A stretch of DNA of 64,000 bases from Vallitalea okinawensis (GCF_002964605.1 NZ_PQDH01000008.1:182902-246901), one strand, 5' to 3'; shown: positions 39,081 to 48,164, numbered from the stretch's first letter. Made by a program: numbers and translations. The notes: generated from the sequence alone by a model not told the origin.

Positions 39081-39109
39081 ATCATATCAGATTTATAATT
39101 AAAATTCAA
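39081..39109 (-). promoter_or_regulatory. Sigma-A-type promoter of OLE RNA-oapA
   Basis: Minus-strand TTGAAT (39,104-39,109), 17-nt spacer, TATGAT (39,081-39,086). It would start the transcript near 39,074, about 30 nt before the conserved OLE core, so OLE need not depend on read-through from ispA. Confidence 0.7.
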
Positions 39110-39210
39110 TAAAATATTTCTTTTAATCTTTGGTATGTCTTCCATCTCTTAGAATATAATATGCTTATACTATAATCACGTACTAAATAATTTTATAAAG
39201 CAAATTACAT

Positions 39211-40095
39211 TTAATTTGTTCTATAAATTAAATAATAGGCCAAATCTTTTAAAAATTGAACTCTCTCAGCTGGATATCCATCCAAACAAGCTATAGCTTC
39301 CATTGTCAAGGAATGAACTTTTTCCATAGCCGGTTCTAGCCCAACCATTGTAACATATGTTTTTTTCTGATTTTTTTCATCACTGCCTATTGGTTTTCCT
39401 AACTGTTCCATGGTACTCGTCACATCTAAGATATCATCTTGTATTTGAAAGGCTAAACCCAATTTCAGTCCAAACTCTTCCATATTACAAATATCTTTTT
39501 CAGAAGCACCAGCTAAAACTGCTCCTGCTACTAAAGCAGCTTGAATAAGTTTTGACGTCTTTTTCTCATGGATATATGTTAACTGGTCAATGGATATTAT
39601 TTTACCTTCTGAAAGAATATCAACTACTTGACCACCAATCATACCTCGTGTACCTGCTGATTCTGCAATAACATGCATAGCTTTAATTTGTTCACGCTTT
39701 TCCGTCTTCATACATGCCAGTGACATAGTTTCATAGGCTAGATTAAGTAATCCATCTCCAGCTAAGATAGCCATGTCTTCACCATATACTTTATGATTGG
39801 TTAACTTCCCTCTTCGATAATCGTCATTATCCATTGCAGGAAGATCATCATGAATGAGTGAATAAGTGTGTATCATTTCTAATGCTGCTGCAAATGGGTA
39901 GACTTCTTCTTCGTCACAGTTAAAAAGCTGAGATGCTGTAAGCATAAGTAATGGTCTTAAACGCTTCCCCCCTGCAAAATAACTATAGGACATGGCTTCA
40001 TAGATAATTTCATCATAACCTTTAATGTTAGGTATATATGCTTTTAATCTTTCGCTTATTTCTATTGCTTTTCTCTCTAAAGTAGTTTTCAACAT
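39211..40095 (-). CDS. ispA: Polyprenyl (farnesyl/geranyl) diphosphate synthase
   Basis: Condenses isopentenyl diphosphate with allylic diphosphates. The 294-aa protein has GGKRLRP at 42-48, the first Asp-rich motif HDDLPAMDNDD starting at 82 and the second in FQIQDDILDVTS near 220. The two residues between the Asps (first motif DDxxxxD) are the type seen in bacterial FPP synthases. It follows xseB by 12 bp in the xseA-xseB-ispA cluster. Confidence 0.96.
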   Translation of the reverse strand: MLKTTLERKAIEISERLKAYIPNIKGYDEIIYEAMSYSYFAGGKRLRPLLMLTASQLFNCDEEEVYPFAAALEMIHTYSLIHDDLPAMDNDDYRRGKLTNHKVYGEDMAILAGDGLLNLAYETMSLACMKTEKREQIKAMHVIAESAGTRGMIGGQVVDILSEGKIISIDQLTYIHEKKTSKLIQAALVAGAVLAGASEKDICNMEEFGLKLGLAFQIQDDILDVTSTMEQLGKPIGSDEKNQKKTYVTMVGLEPAMEKVHSLTMEAIACLDGYPAERVQFLKDLAYYLIYRTN

Positions 40096-40107
40096 TTACT
40101 TACTCCT

Positions 40108-40287
40108 TTATAGGACAATGAGTTGTTTTTCTGCTTCTTCTAGTTTAAGATTACACTGTGTAGATAATTCTAAGCCTTCTTTATAGTATTTTATTGAGTC
40201 TTCTAAAGGTAATTTCCCGCTTTCAAGCTTTTCAACGATTTCTTCTAATCGTTTCATTGCTTCTTCAAAAGTATATTTTTTTTCCAT
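40108..40287 (-). CDS. xseB: Exodeoxyribonuclease VII small subunit
   Basis: A 59-aa ORF that is easily missed because of its size. It reads MEKKYTFEEAMKRLEEIVEK at the start, then LESGKLPLEDSIKYYKEGLE, the typical XseB helical hairpin that binds XseA. ATG 40,287 has GGAGATG nearby. It lies between xseA (21 bp upstream) and ispA (12 bp downstream). Confidence 0.96.
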   Translation of the reverse strand: MEKKYTFEEAMKRLEEIVEKLESGKLPLEDSIKYYKEGLELSTQCNLKLEEAEKQLIVL

Positions 40288-40307
40288 TTCACCATCTCCT
40301 AACCGTG

Positions 40308-41513
40308 TTATTCTTCCTTCTGCTTAACTAAAGCTACTACATTTCCATCTTTTAGTTTTATATTAATAATCTGATTTTTTTCAACGTCATTTATTGAAGC
40401 TAAGTTATTCCCATTTTCATCAAAAAGCATAGCATAACCGCGTTCAAGGTTTCTCTCAGGTGATAATAAACTTAACTGATCAGTCTGTGCCTGAAGTAAT
40501 AGTTTCTTCTTGTCAAGAGAAGCTTTCATAAACTGTATGAGTCGCTTATCTAGAAAATCTAAATACTGTTTATGTTGATCTATCATATTGGAAGGGTTTC
40601 GAAAAGCTGGGTGATTAGAGAAATAGATTAACTTCTCTCTTTTTTGGTTGATTTGATATTCCATTCCTTTAACCAGTCGCACTTGAAGATTATTGATTCC
40701 CTCAGCTAATTCTAATAACGAAGGTACAGCTAATTCCGCGGCTGCAGAAGGTGTTGGAGCTCTTAAATCTGAAACAAAATCTGCTATCGTAAAATCTGTC
40801 TCATGACCTACAGCTGAAATAACAGGGATATTAGATGCCACAATAGCTCTTGCAACTACTTCTTCATTAAATGCCCACAAGTCTTCAATAGATCCTCCAC
40901 CTCTACCTACTATTAAGACATCAACAGGATGATTATTATTAAACCTTTCAATAGCTTCCCTTACGCTTTCTGCGGCATCCTTACCTTGAACTAGTACTGG
41001 TATAAGGAATAATTGCACTCCAGAGTTTCTTCTCTGAGATACATTAACAATATCTCTGATAGCTGCTCCTGTTCCAGAGGTAACTATACCAATTGACTTA
41101 GGATGCTTTGGTATTGTTTTTTTTATATCTTGTTCAAATAAGCCTTCTTTCTGCAGTTTTGCTTTAAGCTGTTCAAAGGCTATAAAAAGTGCCCCTTGAC
41201 CTTCTGGTTCCATTTCTGTCGCATAAAATTGGTATTGACCCGTTTTCTCATATAATGAAATATAGCCCTTTGTAATGATACTCATACCATCTTCTGGTTC
41301 AAACTTAAGATTAGTGGCATGACTTCGAAACATAACTGCTGAAATAGCTCCATTGTCATCCTTCAAAGTAAAATAAAAATGACCTGAACCATGCTTTTTT
41401 AAGTTCGAAATTTCCCCTCTTATCCAAAGATTGTTGAGTAATGAATCATAAACAAAGAGCTGCTTAACATAATTATTTATTTGTGTAACAGTAAATACTT
41501 TTCTTTCCATCAT
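40308..41513 (-). CDS. xseA: Exodeoxyribonuclease VII large subunit
   Basis: The catalytic subunit of a processive single-strand exonuclease. The 401-aa protein has an N-terminal OB domain (SNLKKHGSGHFYFTLKDD), the catalytic core with GIVTSGTGAAIRDI, VGRGGGSIEDLWAFN and SAVGHETDFTIADFVSDLRAPTPSAAAE segments, and a C-terminal coiled coil. It starts with two adjacent ATGs after GAGGAG. The 209-bp gap to nusB holds a palindromic element. Confidence 0.97.
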   Translation of the reverse strand: MMERKVFTVTQINNYVKQLFVYDSLLNNLWIRGEISNLKKHGSGHFYFTLKDDNGAISAVMFRSHATNLKFEPEDGMSIITKGYISLYEKTGQYQFYATEMEPEGQGALFIAFEQLKAKLQKEGLFEQDIKKTIPKHPKSIGIVTSGTGAAIRDIVNVSQRRNSGVQLFLIPVLVQGKDAAESVREAIERFNNNHPVDVLIVGRGGGSIEDLWAFNEEVVARAIVASNIPVISAVGHETDFTIADFVSDLRAPTPSAAAELAVPSLLELAEGINNLQVRLVKGMEYQINQKREKLIYFSNHPAFRNPSNMIDQHKQYLDFLDKRLIQFMKASLDKKKLLLQAQTDQLSLLSPERNLERGYAMLFDENGNNLASINDVEKNQIINIKLKDGNVVALVKQKEE

Positions 41514-41532
41514 CTTCTCCTCTACAGTATGA

Positions 41533-41659
41533 ATTGAATTAGTAAATTACCTATGATAGTAATTTATGATTAATTCAATAGAAAAATCAAGTAAAGATAT
41601 TGAACTTCAATTTTACTCCAATTAAAGTTCAATATATATTCCATTCAAAGTTACTATCA
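41533..41659. repeat. Tandem palindromic element between nusB and xseA
   Basis: Two hairpins sit side by side. The first spans 41,533-41,579 (ATTGAATTA... with ...TTAATTCAAT and inner TAAATTA/TAATTTA). The second spans 41,597-41,635 with 16-base arms differing at one pair and a 7-base loop. An outer pair TGATAGTAA (41,554-41,562)/TTACTATCA (41,651-41,659) brackets the second. Neither has a good T-tail, so they are not ordinary terminators; a MITE or REP-like element or an attenuator is possible. Confidence 0.55.
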
Positions 41660-41722
41660 GTGCTTTTCATTGATAAATAAACGTAATTCCTTGAGTGTAG
41701 AGTACAACTTGAATTTGAATGT

Positions 41723-42130
41723 CTACTTGTTAACGATATTTCCTAGTACACCATTAATGAAAGATGGTGCATGATCGCCACTATATTTCTTGGCTAGGTT
41801 GATAGCCTCATTAATGGCAACATTTGTAGGAATCTCAGTCGCAAACTTGATTTCATATACAGCTAGTCTAAGAATTGTTAAGTCAAGTCGAGACATACGA
41901 TTAAGTTTCCAACCTTTTGATGCATGTCCAATAATCTCATCAATTTCTTTTAAATGCTGTCTTGATCCTTTTACTTCGTTGGTGATAAATCCAATATCAT
42001 CGTCACTTAATTTATCCTTCACACAATTTTCAAGGTGTATATCAATCACTTCATCAAGTGTATAATCATCGTGAAAATCTACCTGATATAAAATTTTAAG
42101 TATATGTTCTCTAGCTATAATCCTACTCAT
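41723..42130 (-). CDS. nusB: Transcription antitermination factor NusB
   Basis: Binds boxA with S10 in rRNA operon antitermination. The 135-aa all-helical protein has SRIIAREHILKILYQVDFH at its start and the C-terminal LRLAVYEIKFATEIPTNVAINEAINLAKKYS and FINGVLG motifs. It lies downstream of the second Asp23 gene and upstream of xseA, the conserved order in Clostridia, but a terminator precedes it. Confidence 0.97.
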   Translation of the reverse strand: MSRIIAREHILKILYQVDFHDDYTLDEVIDIHLENCVKDKLSDDDIGFITNEVKGSRQHLKEIDEIIGHASKGWKLNRMSRLDLTILRLAVYEIKFATEIPTNVAINEAINLAKKYSGDHAPSFINGVLGNIVNK

Positions 42131-42219
42131 TTTACCCTCCTAATAATATCTATACAATAAGTATGGACTTTTTTTAGCTGATTCTTTCATAAAAACGAAT
42201 AGATTCGATTAAATATAAA

Positions 42220-42252
42220 ACCCTTAAATATAGGATGACTATATTCAAGGGT
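42220..42252 (-). terminator. Terminator after the second Asp23 gene
   Basis: ACCCTTGAATATAG pairs with CTATATTTAAGGGT (14-bp stem with one mismatch, 5-nt loop) followed by TTTATATTT on the minus strand. It probably ends the spoIIIA transcript. Confidence 0.8.
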
Positions 42253-42337
42253 CAGCTTACAACATTATATTATACACTATATCTTATAATTTTCAAAGAG
42301 AAATTAATCAACTTTCGAAATAAAATGAATCAAATTC

Positions 42338-42706
42338 TTAGTTTGTTTTATTCATCTTAATACCTAATACATGTAAATTCACTTCTTTAACATGAAGACC
42401 AGTCATATTTTCCACGGCAGATTTGACTTTTTGCTGAATATCATTAGCCACTTGTGGGATTTTTACACCATAGTCAAGATGAACATCAATATCACAGATG
42501 ATTTCATTATCAGCAATATCAATCGTTATACCTTTAGCTAAGTTCTTCTTGCCTTTACGACCTGTCATAGAAGAACCACCGAGGTGCTCTACTCCTTCCA
42601 CCTCATTGGCAGCAAGGCCAGCAATAATAGCAACAACTTCATCAGCTATGCGCACTTCCCCAACTTGATCTGATTCATGTATAGTAACTGAATTTCTTTC
42701 TTCCAT
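42338..42706 (-). CDS. Asp23/Gls24 family envelope stress protein (YqhY-like)
   Basis: A 122-aa paralogue of the gene at 9,523-9,876. It has VRIADEVVAIIAGLAANEVEGVEHLGG, a basic GRKGKKN turn, and VDVHLDYGVKIPQVANDIQ-type strand (here IDVHLDYGVKIPQVA). In Bacillus the equivalent yqhY sits between the acc genes and nusB and influences lipid synthesis. I take ATG 42,706, 8 nt after GGAGG; an in-frame ATG five codons earlier overlaps that site. Confidence 0.92.
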   Translation of the reverse strand: MEERNSVTIHESDQVGEVRIADEVVAIIAGLAANEVEGVEHLGGSSMTGRKGKKNLAKGITIDIADNEIICDIDVHLDYGVKIPQVANDIQQKVKSAVENMTGLHVKEVNLHVLGIKMNKTN

Positions 42707-42777
42707 AATTAAGACCTCCATTAATCCTTTGTGTTTAAGACCATTATATCAAATGTCCAATTATTTGCAAGACCCAT

Positions 42778-43503
42778 TTAGCTTTGTGGTCTAAATGAGC
42801 TAATATGTATTTCTTCTACACTCTTACCGGTTGCTCGTCGAACAGCATCAGTTATCTTAGCGATATCTTGTTGTGATAATTCTTGCTTATCAACAACAAC
42901 ATTTACTAAACCCGTTTCAGCAATGCATACGTAAACTTGATCAAATCCTTTTGACTTAACTAAGGCTTCTGCATCTGTTTCCTTAATCATGCGATCATTG
43001 AAATCTAACAATCTCTGTGCAGCATCAGCTTTGTCTTCTTGAGACACATCGTTATTATTAATGACATTGTAAATATTATCAATTGATTTAGCTCTTGTTT
43101 GCTCACGGCTCAATTTCAATTGACTAAAATGACTTGATACAACAGCTGAACTATCAACTAATACTGCAGCACCCGGTTGATCGATATCATCTTTGTTACT
43201 TTCCTCAACATTCACTTCCTCTTCACTATCGGTACCTTCTTTTTCTTCGTTTTCGTCACCATCTTGCTCAGCATTATCTGCACCATTAGCATTTGTAGGT
43301 ACAGTTACATCAGGAACTTCAAATATTGGGTCAAAAGCTAATTCTTCGCTGATGGCACTATTAGTCTCATAGGCTTCATGATTTACACCCACATTATCGC
43401 TCATGGTCTCTTCCACTTTATCATTGTAATTGATATAACCTGCTATAATAATCATTATGACCAACGCTGTTATGATTATTTGATTTTTCTTTGCATTATA
43501 CAT
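42778..43503 (-). CDS. spoIIIAH: Stage III sporulation protein AH
   Basis: SpoIIIAH forms the mother-cell ring of the SpoIIIA-SpoIIQ channel that links mother cell and forespore. The 241-aa protein has an N-terminal membrane segment (about 8-22), a long acidic, Asn/Glu-rich linker (about 70-115) and a C-terminal YscJ/FliF-like ring-building domain (about 130-241). It is the last gene of the operon, as usual. Confidence 0.95.
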   Translation of the reverse strand: MYNAKKNQIIITALVIMIIIAGYINYNDKVEETMSDNVGVNHEAYETNSAISEELAFDPIFEVPDVTVPTNANGADNAEQDGDENEEKEGTDSEEEVNVEESNKDDIDQPGAAVLVDSSAVVSSHFSQLKLSREQTRAKSIDNIYNVINNNDVSQEDKADAAQRLLDFNDRMIKETDAEALVKSKGFDQVYVCIAETGLVNVVVDKQELSQQDIAKITDAVRRATGKSVEEIHISSFRPQS

Positions 43504-43518
43504 AAATCTTCTCCCCCA

Positions 43519-44097
43519 TCATTTCATTTTTACAACTTGCACTTTATGAGCTGGAATATCTAACAAAATCACTGCTGCATTTGTTAGCGTCTCTTTTACA
43601 ATTGGGTCGTCACCATTTTCAGCTAAAATTAAAACTCCCTGAACAATAGGCATGGTCTCTTTTAAGACAATAGGTTCTGAACTGCCGTCAGGATTATTGG
43701 TTAATACAGTTTCTTCGCTTTGCGTTTTATCAGTAGAATTTCTGCTTCCTCCACTGCTGTCTTTTTCTTCCATGATTGACTCACCGGATGGTACATCTTT
43801 GTTTAATACAATTTCCTTGCTTGACTCAATGGTAAGTAAGATATCAACTTTACCAACACCATGAATATTAGATATAGTATCTTCTAACCTACTCTCAAGT
43901 CTTTCCTCATAGGAAATTGTTTTCGACGTATTAACAGTGTCAATCGAAGGTTGTATATTGTCTACTTCACTCTCTGTTATATTTTTATTCGCAAAAGTAA
44001 ATATTATGACACCTAGAGCTAAAATAATTACGACATACCAAAGCTCAACTCTCGTGCCGTCCTCACCTTTTTTAAACAATCTATCAAACCACTTCAT
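43519..44097 (-). CDS. spoIIIAG: Stage III sporulation protein AG
   Basis: A 192-aa ring-forming component of the feeding-tube channel. One membrane segment (about 18-36), then a ring-building domain beginning YEERLESRLEDTISNIHGVGKVDILLTIES and a loop with charged, Ser-rich residues, ending with TLTNAAVILLDIPAHKVQVVKM. ATG 44,097 overlaps the TGA of spoIIIAF (TGATG), so the genes are coupled; a TTG one codon earlier is possible. Confidence 0.95.
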   Translation of the reverse strand: MKWFDRLFKKGEDGTRVELWYVVIILALGVIIFTFANKNITESEVDNIQPSIDTVNTSKTISYEERLESRLEDTISNIHGVGKVDILLTIESSKEIVLNKDVPSGESIMEEKDSSGGSRNSTDKTQSEETVLTNNPDGSSEPIVLKETMPIVQGVLILAENGDDPIVKETLTNAAVILLDIPAHKVQVVKMK

Positions 44098-44723
44098 CAA
44101 TCTCCCACCTTTTTGGTTTCATATATATGTATCTTAATCGTATCTTTATTGATTTTATAGTAATCAACTAAGATACCCTTTACCTTATTTTCAAGAAGTA
44201 TATCTTGATGTTGAGTAGGTTCTTTTGATCCATTTATGTCAACAGAATCTATAAGAATAGGTTCAACAATTTGCTCGTCTTCACCTGCTTCAACTGATGA
44301 TTCTCCAATTGTCAATTCCATATTCTTAATTTCACCATACTGTTCATCATCTTCATAAAATTCAATTTTACCTTTGAATAACTTTATATTATTACTGTTT
44401 AATACTATCTCTATTTGGTCAAGAACCATCATTTCATATTGCTCTCTTACGATCGCTTTTTGCTTATCGTTATAATGATCTAAGCCAGTTTTCACATTTT
44501 CCTGTTGGATCAGCAAATTGCTATTCATCGTACTCATCGTTAAGTAATTATCTAATCCCATTATGGAAAAGAAAGGCTCTATGATCACTAATATAAATAT
44601 CAGACCTAGTATTAACTTAATGTACTTTTTATATTTCTGATTGGGCATGATCAACTCGATAATAGAAATAAAAATGATGAATACTGCAATGTTATAAACC
44701 CATGTTTTTAACCATCCTACCAC
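44097..44723 (-). CDS. spoIIIAF: Stage III sporulation protein AF
   Basis: A 208-aa protein with two N-terminal membrane helices (about 8-26 and 34-52, containing KLILGLIFILVIIEPF) and a soluble C-terminal domain with ring-building character. It starts with GTG 44,723, closely preceded by AGGTGAG. It sits between spoIIIAE and spoIIIAG and overlaps the latter. Confidence 0.94.
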   Translation of the reverse strand: MVGWLKTWVYNIAVFIIFISIIELIMPNQKYKKYIKLILGLIFILVIIEPFFSIMGLDNYLTMSTMNSNLLIQQENVKTGLDHYNDKQKAIVREQYEMMVLDQIEIVLNSNNIKLFKGKIEFYEDDEQYGEIKNMELTIGESSVEAGEDEQIVEPILIDSVDINGSKEPTQHQDILLENKVKGILVDYYKINKDTIKIHIYETKKVGD

Positions 44724-44732
44724 CTAACTCAC

Positions 44733-45890
44733 CTACCTCATCATCATAGTCATATTGGTTGTTGTTACTAGGATTGTTATAGAAGCAATAAATAAAACCA
44801 TGACTGTGATTAACACCCCTAATAACATACCACTGTAATCACCTATGCCAGAAAGTCCTTTTACAATTCGTTCATCTGCTAAAGGCTGTACCAATGAAGC
44901 ACTAATTTTATAAATAAAATAAATGGCCAGCAGTTTTATGACTGGTATGATACACATTATTAGAATGATGATGATAGCTCCTATACCTACAGAATTTTTT
45001 ATAAGAACGGAGCAATTGAGTACAGTATCTACCACTCCTGATAAAGCCGTACCAACTACCGGTATAGAACTCATGGCATATTTTGCTCCCTTATTAATAA
45101 TCCCATCAACCATATTAGGTATAATGTTGGTCACACTCATAATAAGTGAAAAAACTACGATAGTGTATTTTAAGGCTTTGTTAATGACAACCTTCACAAA
45201 ACTTAAAAGATGACTAAGTATATCTTGTTTGGAAATATTATTAATTAACTCTAGGATCACTATGAAGTAAATAATTGGAAGGATATATGTTTTGATGATA
45301 TTGACTAATACTTCAAGTGTGAATAAGACAGCTGTACCTTGAGCTGTCCCAGCTGTAATATTACCGCTTACCATAACCAGCATTAACATTGTTGGTAATA
45401 TACTTTCCATCAAAGCATATAACTCATTAATGGTTCCTGTAACCAAATCAATAACGACATCAAAAGACTTAAAGAGAATTAATATTAAGGTTACATAAAC
45501 AACGTAAAAGCCCATTTCTCCAACAGCAGTCTTCTTAAATGAAACATCTATGTTTTTAAGTATCTGGCTCATAACAGCCAGCACGATAATCTCGCCCATC
45601 AAAATACCCAATGCATTCAATTCTTTAAGAAATGTGTTAAGAAAATGTTCCATAAAAGATATCAATGAAAAGTCAAGTTCTCCTTTAATCAACTGAGTCA
45701 ATAATTCCTGAAAATTAGCAACGTTAAAATAGTCCCATATATAATCTTGCCCTAATACTGCATCAATTTCTTCAAAATCAATGATAGCCATTTGTTCCTC
45801 TAATATGGTGTCGATGTCACTTGCATTGGCTTCAATAGAAAAGCAACTAAGAAATAGGATAATCAGAATTATCCACCTCGTATGTCTCAT
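44733..45890 (-). CDS. spoIIIAE: Stage III sporulation protein AE
   Basis: The 385-aa polytopic component, with an N-terminal signal-like segment (1-22) and about seven later membrane helices. Conserved pieces are the acidic LGQDYIWDYF near residue 48, SILPTMLMLVMVSGN and IPVVGTALSGVVDTVLNCSVLIKNSVG. It resembles membrane transporters and may move solutes or assemble the channel. Confidence 0.96.
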   Translation of the reverse strand: MRHTRWIILIILFLSCFSIEANASDIDTILEEQMAIIDFEEIDAVLGQDYIWDYFNVANFQELLTQLIKGELDFSLISFMEHFLNTFLKELNALGILMGEIIVLAVMSQILKNIDVSFKKTAVGEMGFYVVYVTLILILFKSFDVVIDLVTGTINELYALMESILPTMLMLVMVSGNITAGTAQGTAVLFTLEVLVNIIKTYILPIIYFIVILELINNISKQDILSHLLSFVKVVINKALKYTIVVFSLIMSVTNIIPNMVDGIINKGAKYAMSSIPVVGTALSGVVDTVLNCSVLIKNSVGIGAIIIILIMCIIPVIKLLAIYFIYKISASLVQPLADERIVKGLSGIGDYSGMLLGVLITVMVLFIASITILVTTTNMTMMMR

Positions 45891-45951
45891 GACTTTAACC
45901 CCTTTTTTATCCGACGTTTCTTCTGCAAACTTTGATATTCTAGTAATCAGC

Positions 45952-46338
45952 CTAACTCAAAAGTTTTGATACTAAATCCAACAGCGTCATGACGATAGGT
46001 AATGATACAACTAGGATAAGAATTTTTCCTGCAAACTCAATTTTCATGGCTATTGCTCTCTGATCTGCATCCTTGCAAATCTCCGCTCCAAATTCGCTGA
46101 TATAGGCTATACCGATTATTTTAAAAATAATTTTGATATAGCCTGCATTTAGATTAATGCGATCTGCTATATCACTTAATACATTTATTACAACTTCCAG
46201 CTGACTTAATATCATAAAGAATATAATTATTCCTGTTATCATACTGATATAGATCCCAAACTCTGGATTTTGCTTCTTTAATACTAAAATTAATATTGTG
46301 GAAACAAAACCAATAGCAACAATCTGAAAGATAGCCAT
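45952..46338 (-). CDS. spoIIIAD: Stage III sporulation protein AD
   Basis: A 128-aa membrane protein with four hydrophobic helices; the central NAGYIKIIFKIIGIAYISEFGAEICKDA segment is diagnostic for the family. I choose ATG 46,338 (MAIFQIV), 9 nt from AGGAG; the in-frame ATG three codons earlier directly abuts that site. The gene lies 12 bp after spoIIIAC. Confidence 0.95.
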   Translation of the reverse strand: MAIFQIVAIGFVSTILILVLKKQNPEFGIYISMITGIIIFFMILSQLEVVINVLSDIADRINLNAGYIKIIFKIIGIAYISEFGAEICKDADQRAIAMKIEFAGKILILVVSLPIVMTLLDLVSKLLS

Positions 46339-46350
46339 TTTTTTCATCTC

Positions 46351-46548
46351 CTATAACTGGAATAAAGTCTGAACCGTGTTGAATAAATCACTTATGTATT
46401 GTAACACCCAAAATAACACAACCACTATACCAGCTAAACTCGTTAACATTGCTAATTCTTTTTTCCCTGAATTCTGAAGTACCATGTTTAACGCTGCTAG
46501 TACTATGCCAACAGCAGCTATTTGGAATACAATTTCTATGTCCATCAT
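46351..46548 (-). CDS. spoIIIAC: Stage III sporulation protein AC
   Basis: A 65-aa two-helix membrane protein. The pattern FQIAAVGIVLAALNMVLQNSGKKELAML, followed by a second hydrophobic helix, is the SpoIIIAC signature; it is related to the N-terminal half of SpoIIIAD. It is preceded by GGGGG. Confidence 0.95.
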   Translation of the reverse strand: MMDIEIVFQIAAVGIVLAALNMVLQNSGKKELAMLTSLAGIVVVLFWVLQYISDLFNTVQTLFQL

Positions 46549-46586
46549 ATATCCCCCTTATTTCAATCTGATTCTAGCTTTTCAAA

Positions 46587-47105
46587 TTATATTAAAACAA
46601 TGACAACTAATAATCCCATTAAAATACCTAATGAACGGTACATTTTTTTATTATTGTCCTTCGAATTATTAATAAGTACAATTTCATCATCAAGATAATC
46701 AATAAAAAGTCGTATATTTTTATGTTGCATGGACTTATCCAAATAACCAAGATTCTTTCCAAAATCTCTTATATATTCCCAATCACTATCTGTAAGATAA
46801 GCTTGGTTAACATAGACCTCACATTTCTCATTCCATATAGTCACCAGTGGCTTACCAGTCCGTTTTGATAACTCCACTGCTATGTCCATCACCCAATTAT
46901 TAAGTGGTGCATCTAAACGCCCAGCTATATGTTCTAATGCAGCAACAAGGGATGACGAATATTCAATTTCTGAAGCTAACATAATAGCCATTTTTTTGAC
47001 ACTTAATAACTCTTTTAAGCGATATTCATCCAGTTTACTAAGATAAAAACCCAGTAAAGAAGAACAAGCTAGGATTACAGCCATGCAAATATACTTAATA
47101 AACAT
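46587..47105 (-). CDS. spoIIIAB: Stage III sporulation protein AB
   Basis: A 172-aa protein with a membrane helix at each end (about 1-20 and 155-172) and a helical middle related in fold to type II secretion component GspF. LKELLSVKKMAIMLASEIEYSSSLVAALEHIA is characteristic. ATG 47,105 follows GAAGGA and overlaps the end of spoIIIAA by 11 bp; a longer frame has no matching binding site. Confidence 0.94.
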   Translation of the reverse strand: MFIKYICMAVILACSSLLGFYLSKLDEYRLKELLSVKKMAIMLASEIEYSSSLVAALEHIAGRLDAPLNNWVMDIAVELSKRTGKPLVTIWNEKCEVYVNQAYLTDSDWEYIRDFGKNLGYLDKSMQHKNIRLFIDYLDDEIVLINNSKDNNKKMYRSLGILMGLLVVIVLI

Positions 47106-48060
47106 AATATTTTCCTTCTTTCTTAAAGATTTCTGAGCCTTTCTCATTGATTATTGAAGTGACTGTACCTACACTTCTCGAATTATCAAGGAAAATAATC
47201 CGTTCAAATATTTTATCTTCTAGCAATCTATTTAGGACAGGCTTACGACTTATATCCTCGTATGAATAACCGTGAACCGTACAAATGAGTTTGATACCTG
47301 CATGTATAATATGTTGAATAGCATGAAGATCTTCTTCCGAACCTATTTCATCTACAGCAATAACTTGTGGTCCCATTGATCTTAAAAGCATCATCATACC
47401 CTCTGCTTTCGGACATCCATCAAGTACATCTGTTTGCAACCCAATATCTTTTTGAGGTATACCTTTATAGCATCCAGCTATTTCAGAACGCTCATCAACT
47501 ACTCCTACATTAATTCCTAGCTTATCTGCTATCTGTCGAATTATATCTCGTAATAATGTTGTTTTACCACATCTTGGAGGTGATACTATCAATGTATGAT
47601 AAATGGAATTCTCATTTTCTTTTATGAAAGGCATTACAAGATTGGCACAATCTATAACCTCATGGGCAATTCGTATATTCATACCAGAGATATGACGAAT
47701 TGTACGAACGCTACCTTTATCTAAAATAGTCTTACCTACGATACCAACCCGATGTCCTCCCTTAACAGTTATATAACCCTGTTTAAGTTCTTCTTCAAAG
47801 GCATATAGTGAATAATCACTGATCAACTCTAAGGTATGTAGAAGATCTTTTTCATTCAGTATCATACCTTGTCCTTGTTCCCTGGTCAGTTCACTTGATT
47901 CTGAAAAATAATAGTATTCATCTTTGATATTTAGCACAATTGGCTTTTGAACTCTTAGGCGTATTTCCTGTAAATCATTAAAAATTTCTTCGGAGACATG
48001 TTGAAAAATTTCTCGTAACTCAGTACTTAAGAGTGGTAAAATCATTTGCTTTTCACTCAT
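47095..48060 (-). CDS. spoIIIAA: Stage III sporulation protein AA (ATPase)
   Basis: The 321-aa cytoplasmic ATPase of the channel, related to secretion ATPases. It shows Walker A SPPRCGKTTLL near residue 165, VGVVDERSEIAGCYKG, VDEIGSEEDL (Walker B region) and CTVHGYSYEDI. ATG 48,060 follows AAGGAGGAGG; 21 codons of in-frame upstream sequence lack a site and are probably leader. Confidence 0.96.
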   Translation of the reverse strand: MSEKQMILPLLSTELREIFQHVSEEIFNDLQEIRLRVQKPIVLNIKDEYYYFSESSELTREQGQGMILNEKDLLHTLELISDYSLYAFEEELKQGYITVKGGHRVGIVGKTILDKGSVRTIRHISGMNIRIAHEVIDCANLVMPFIKENENSIYHTLIVSPPRCGKTTLLRDIIRQIADKLGINVGVVDERSEIAGCYKGIPQKDIGLQTDVLDGCPKAEGMMMLLRSMGPQVIAVDEIGSEEDLHAIQHIIHAGIKLICTVHGYSYEDISRKPVLNRLLEDKIFERIIFLDNSRSVGTVTSIINEKGSEIFKKEGKYYVY

Positions 48061-48135
48061 ATTTTTCCTCCTCCTTAACTTTAGTCTTCTTAATTTATAA
48101 ATTTTCTTTAGTGTACAAGCCATACTTTTACTATA

Positions 48136-48163
48136 TATGTATGTCCAACATTCTAAACTATTC
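48136..48163 (-). promoter_or_regulatory. Possible sigma-E promoter of the spoIIIA operon
   Basis: Minus-strand CATACATA (48,136-48,143) matches the sigma-E -10 CATACAnT at most positions, and GAATAGTT lies 12 nt upstream as a -35 candidate. It is about 75 bp before spoIIIAA. spoIIIA is sigma-E controlled in B. subtilis. Confidence 0.5.
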
Positions 48164-48164
48164 C

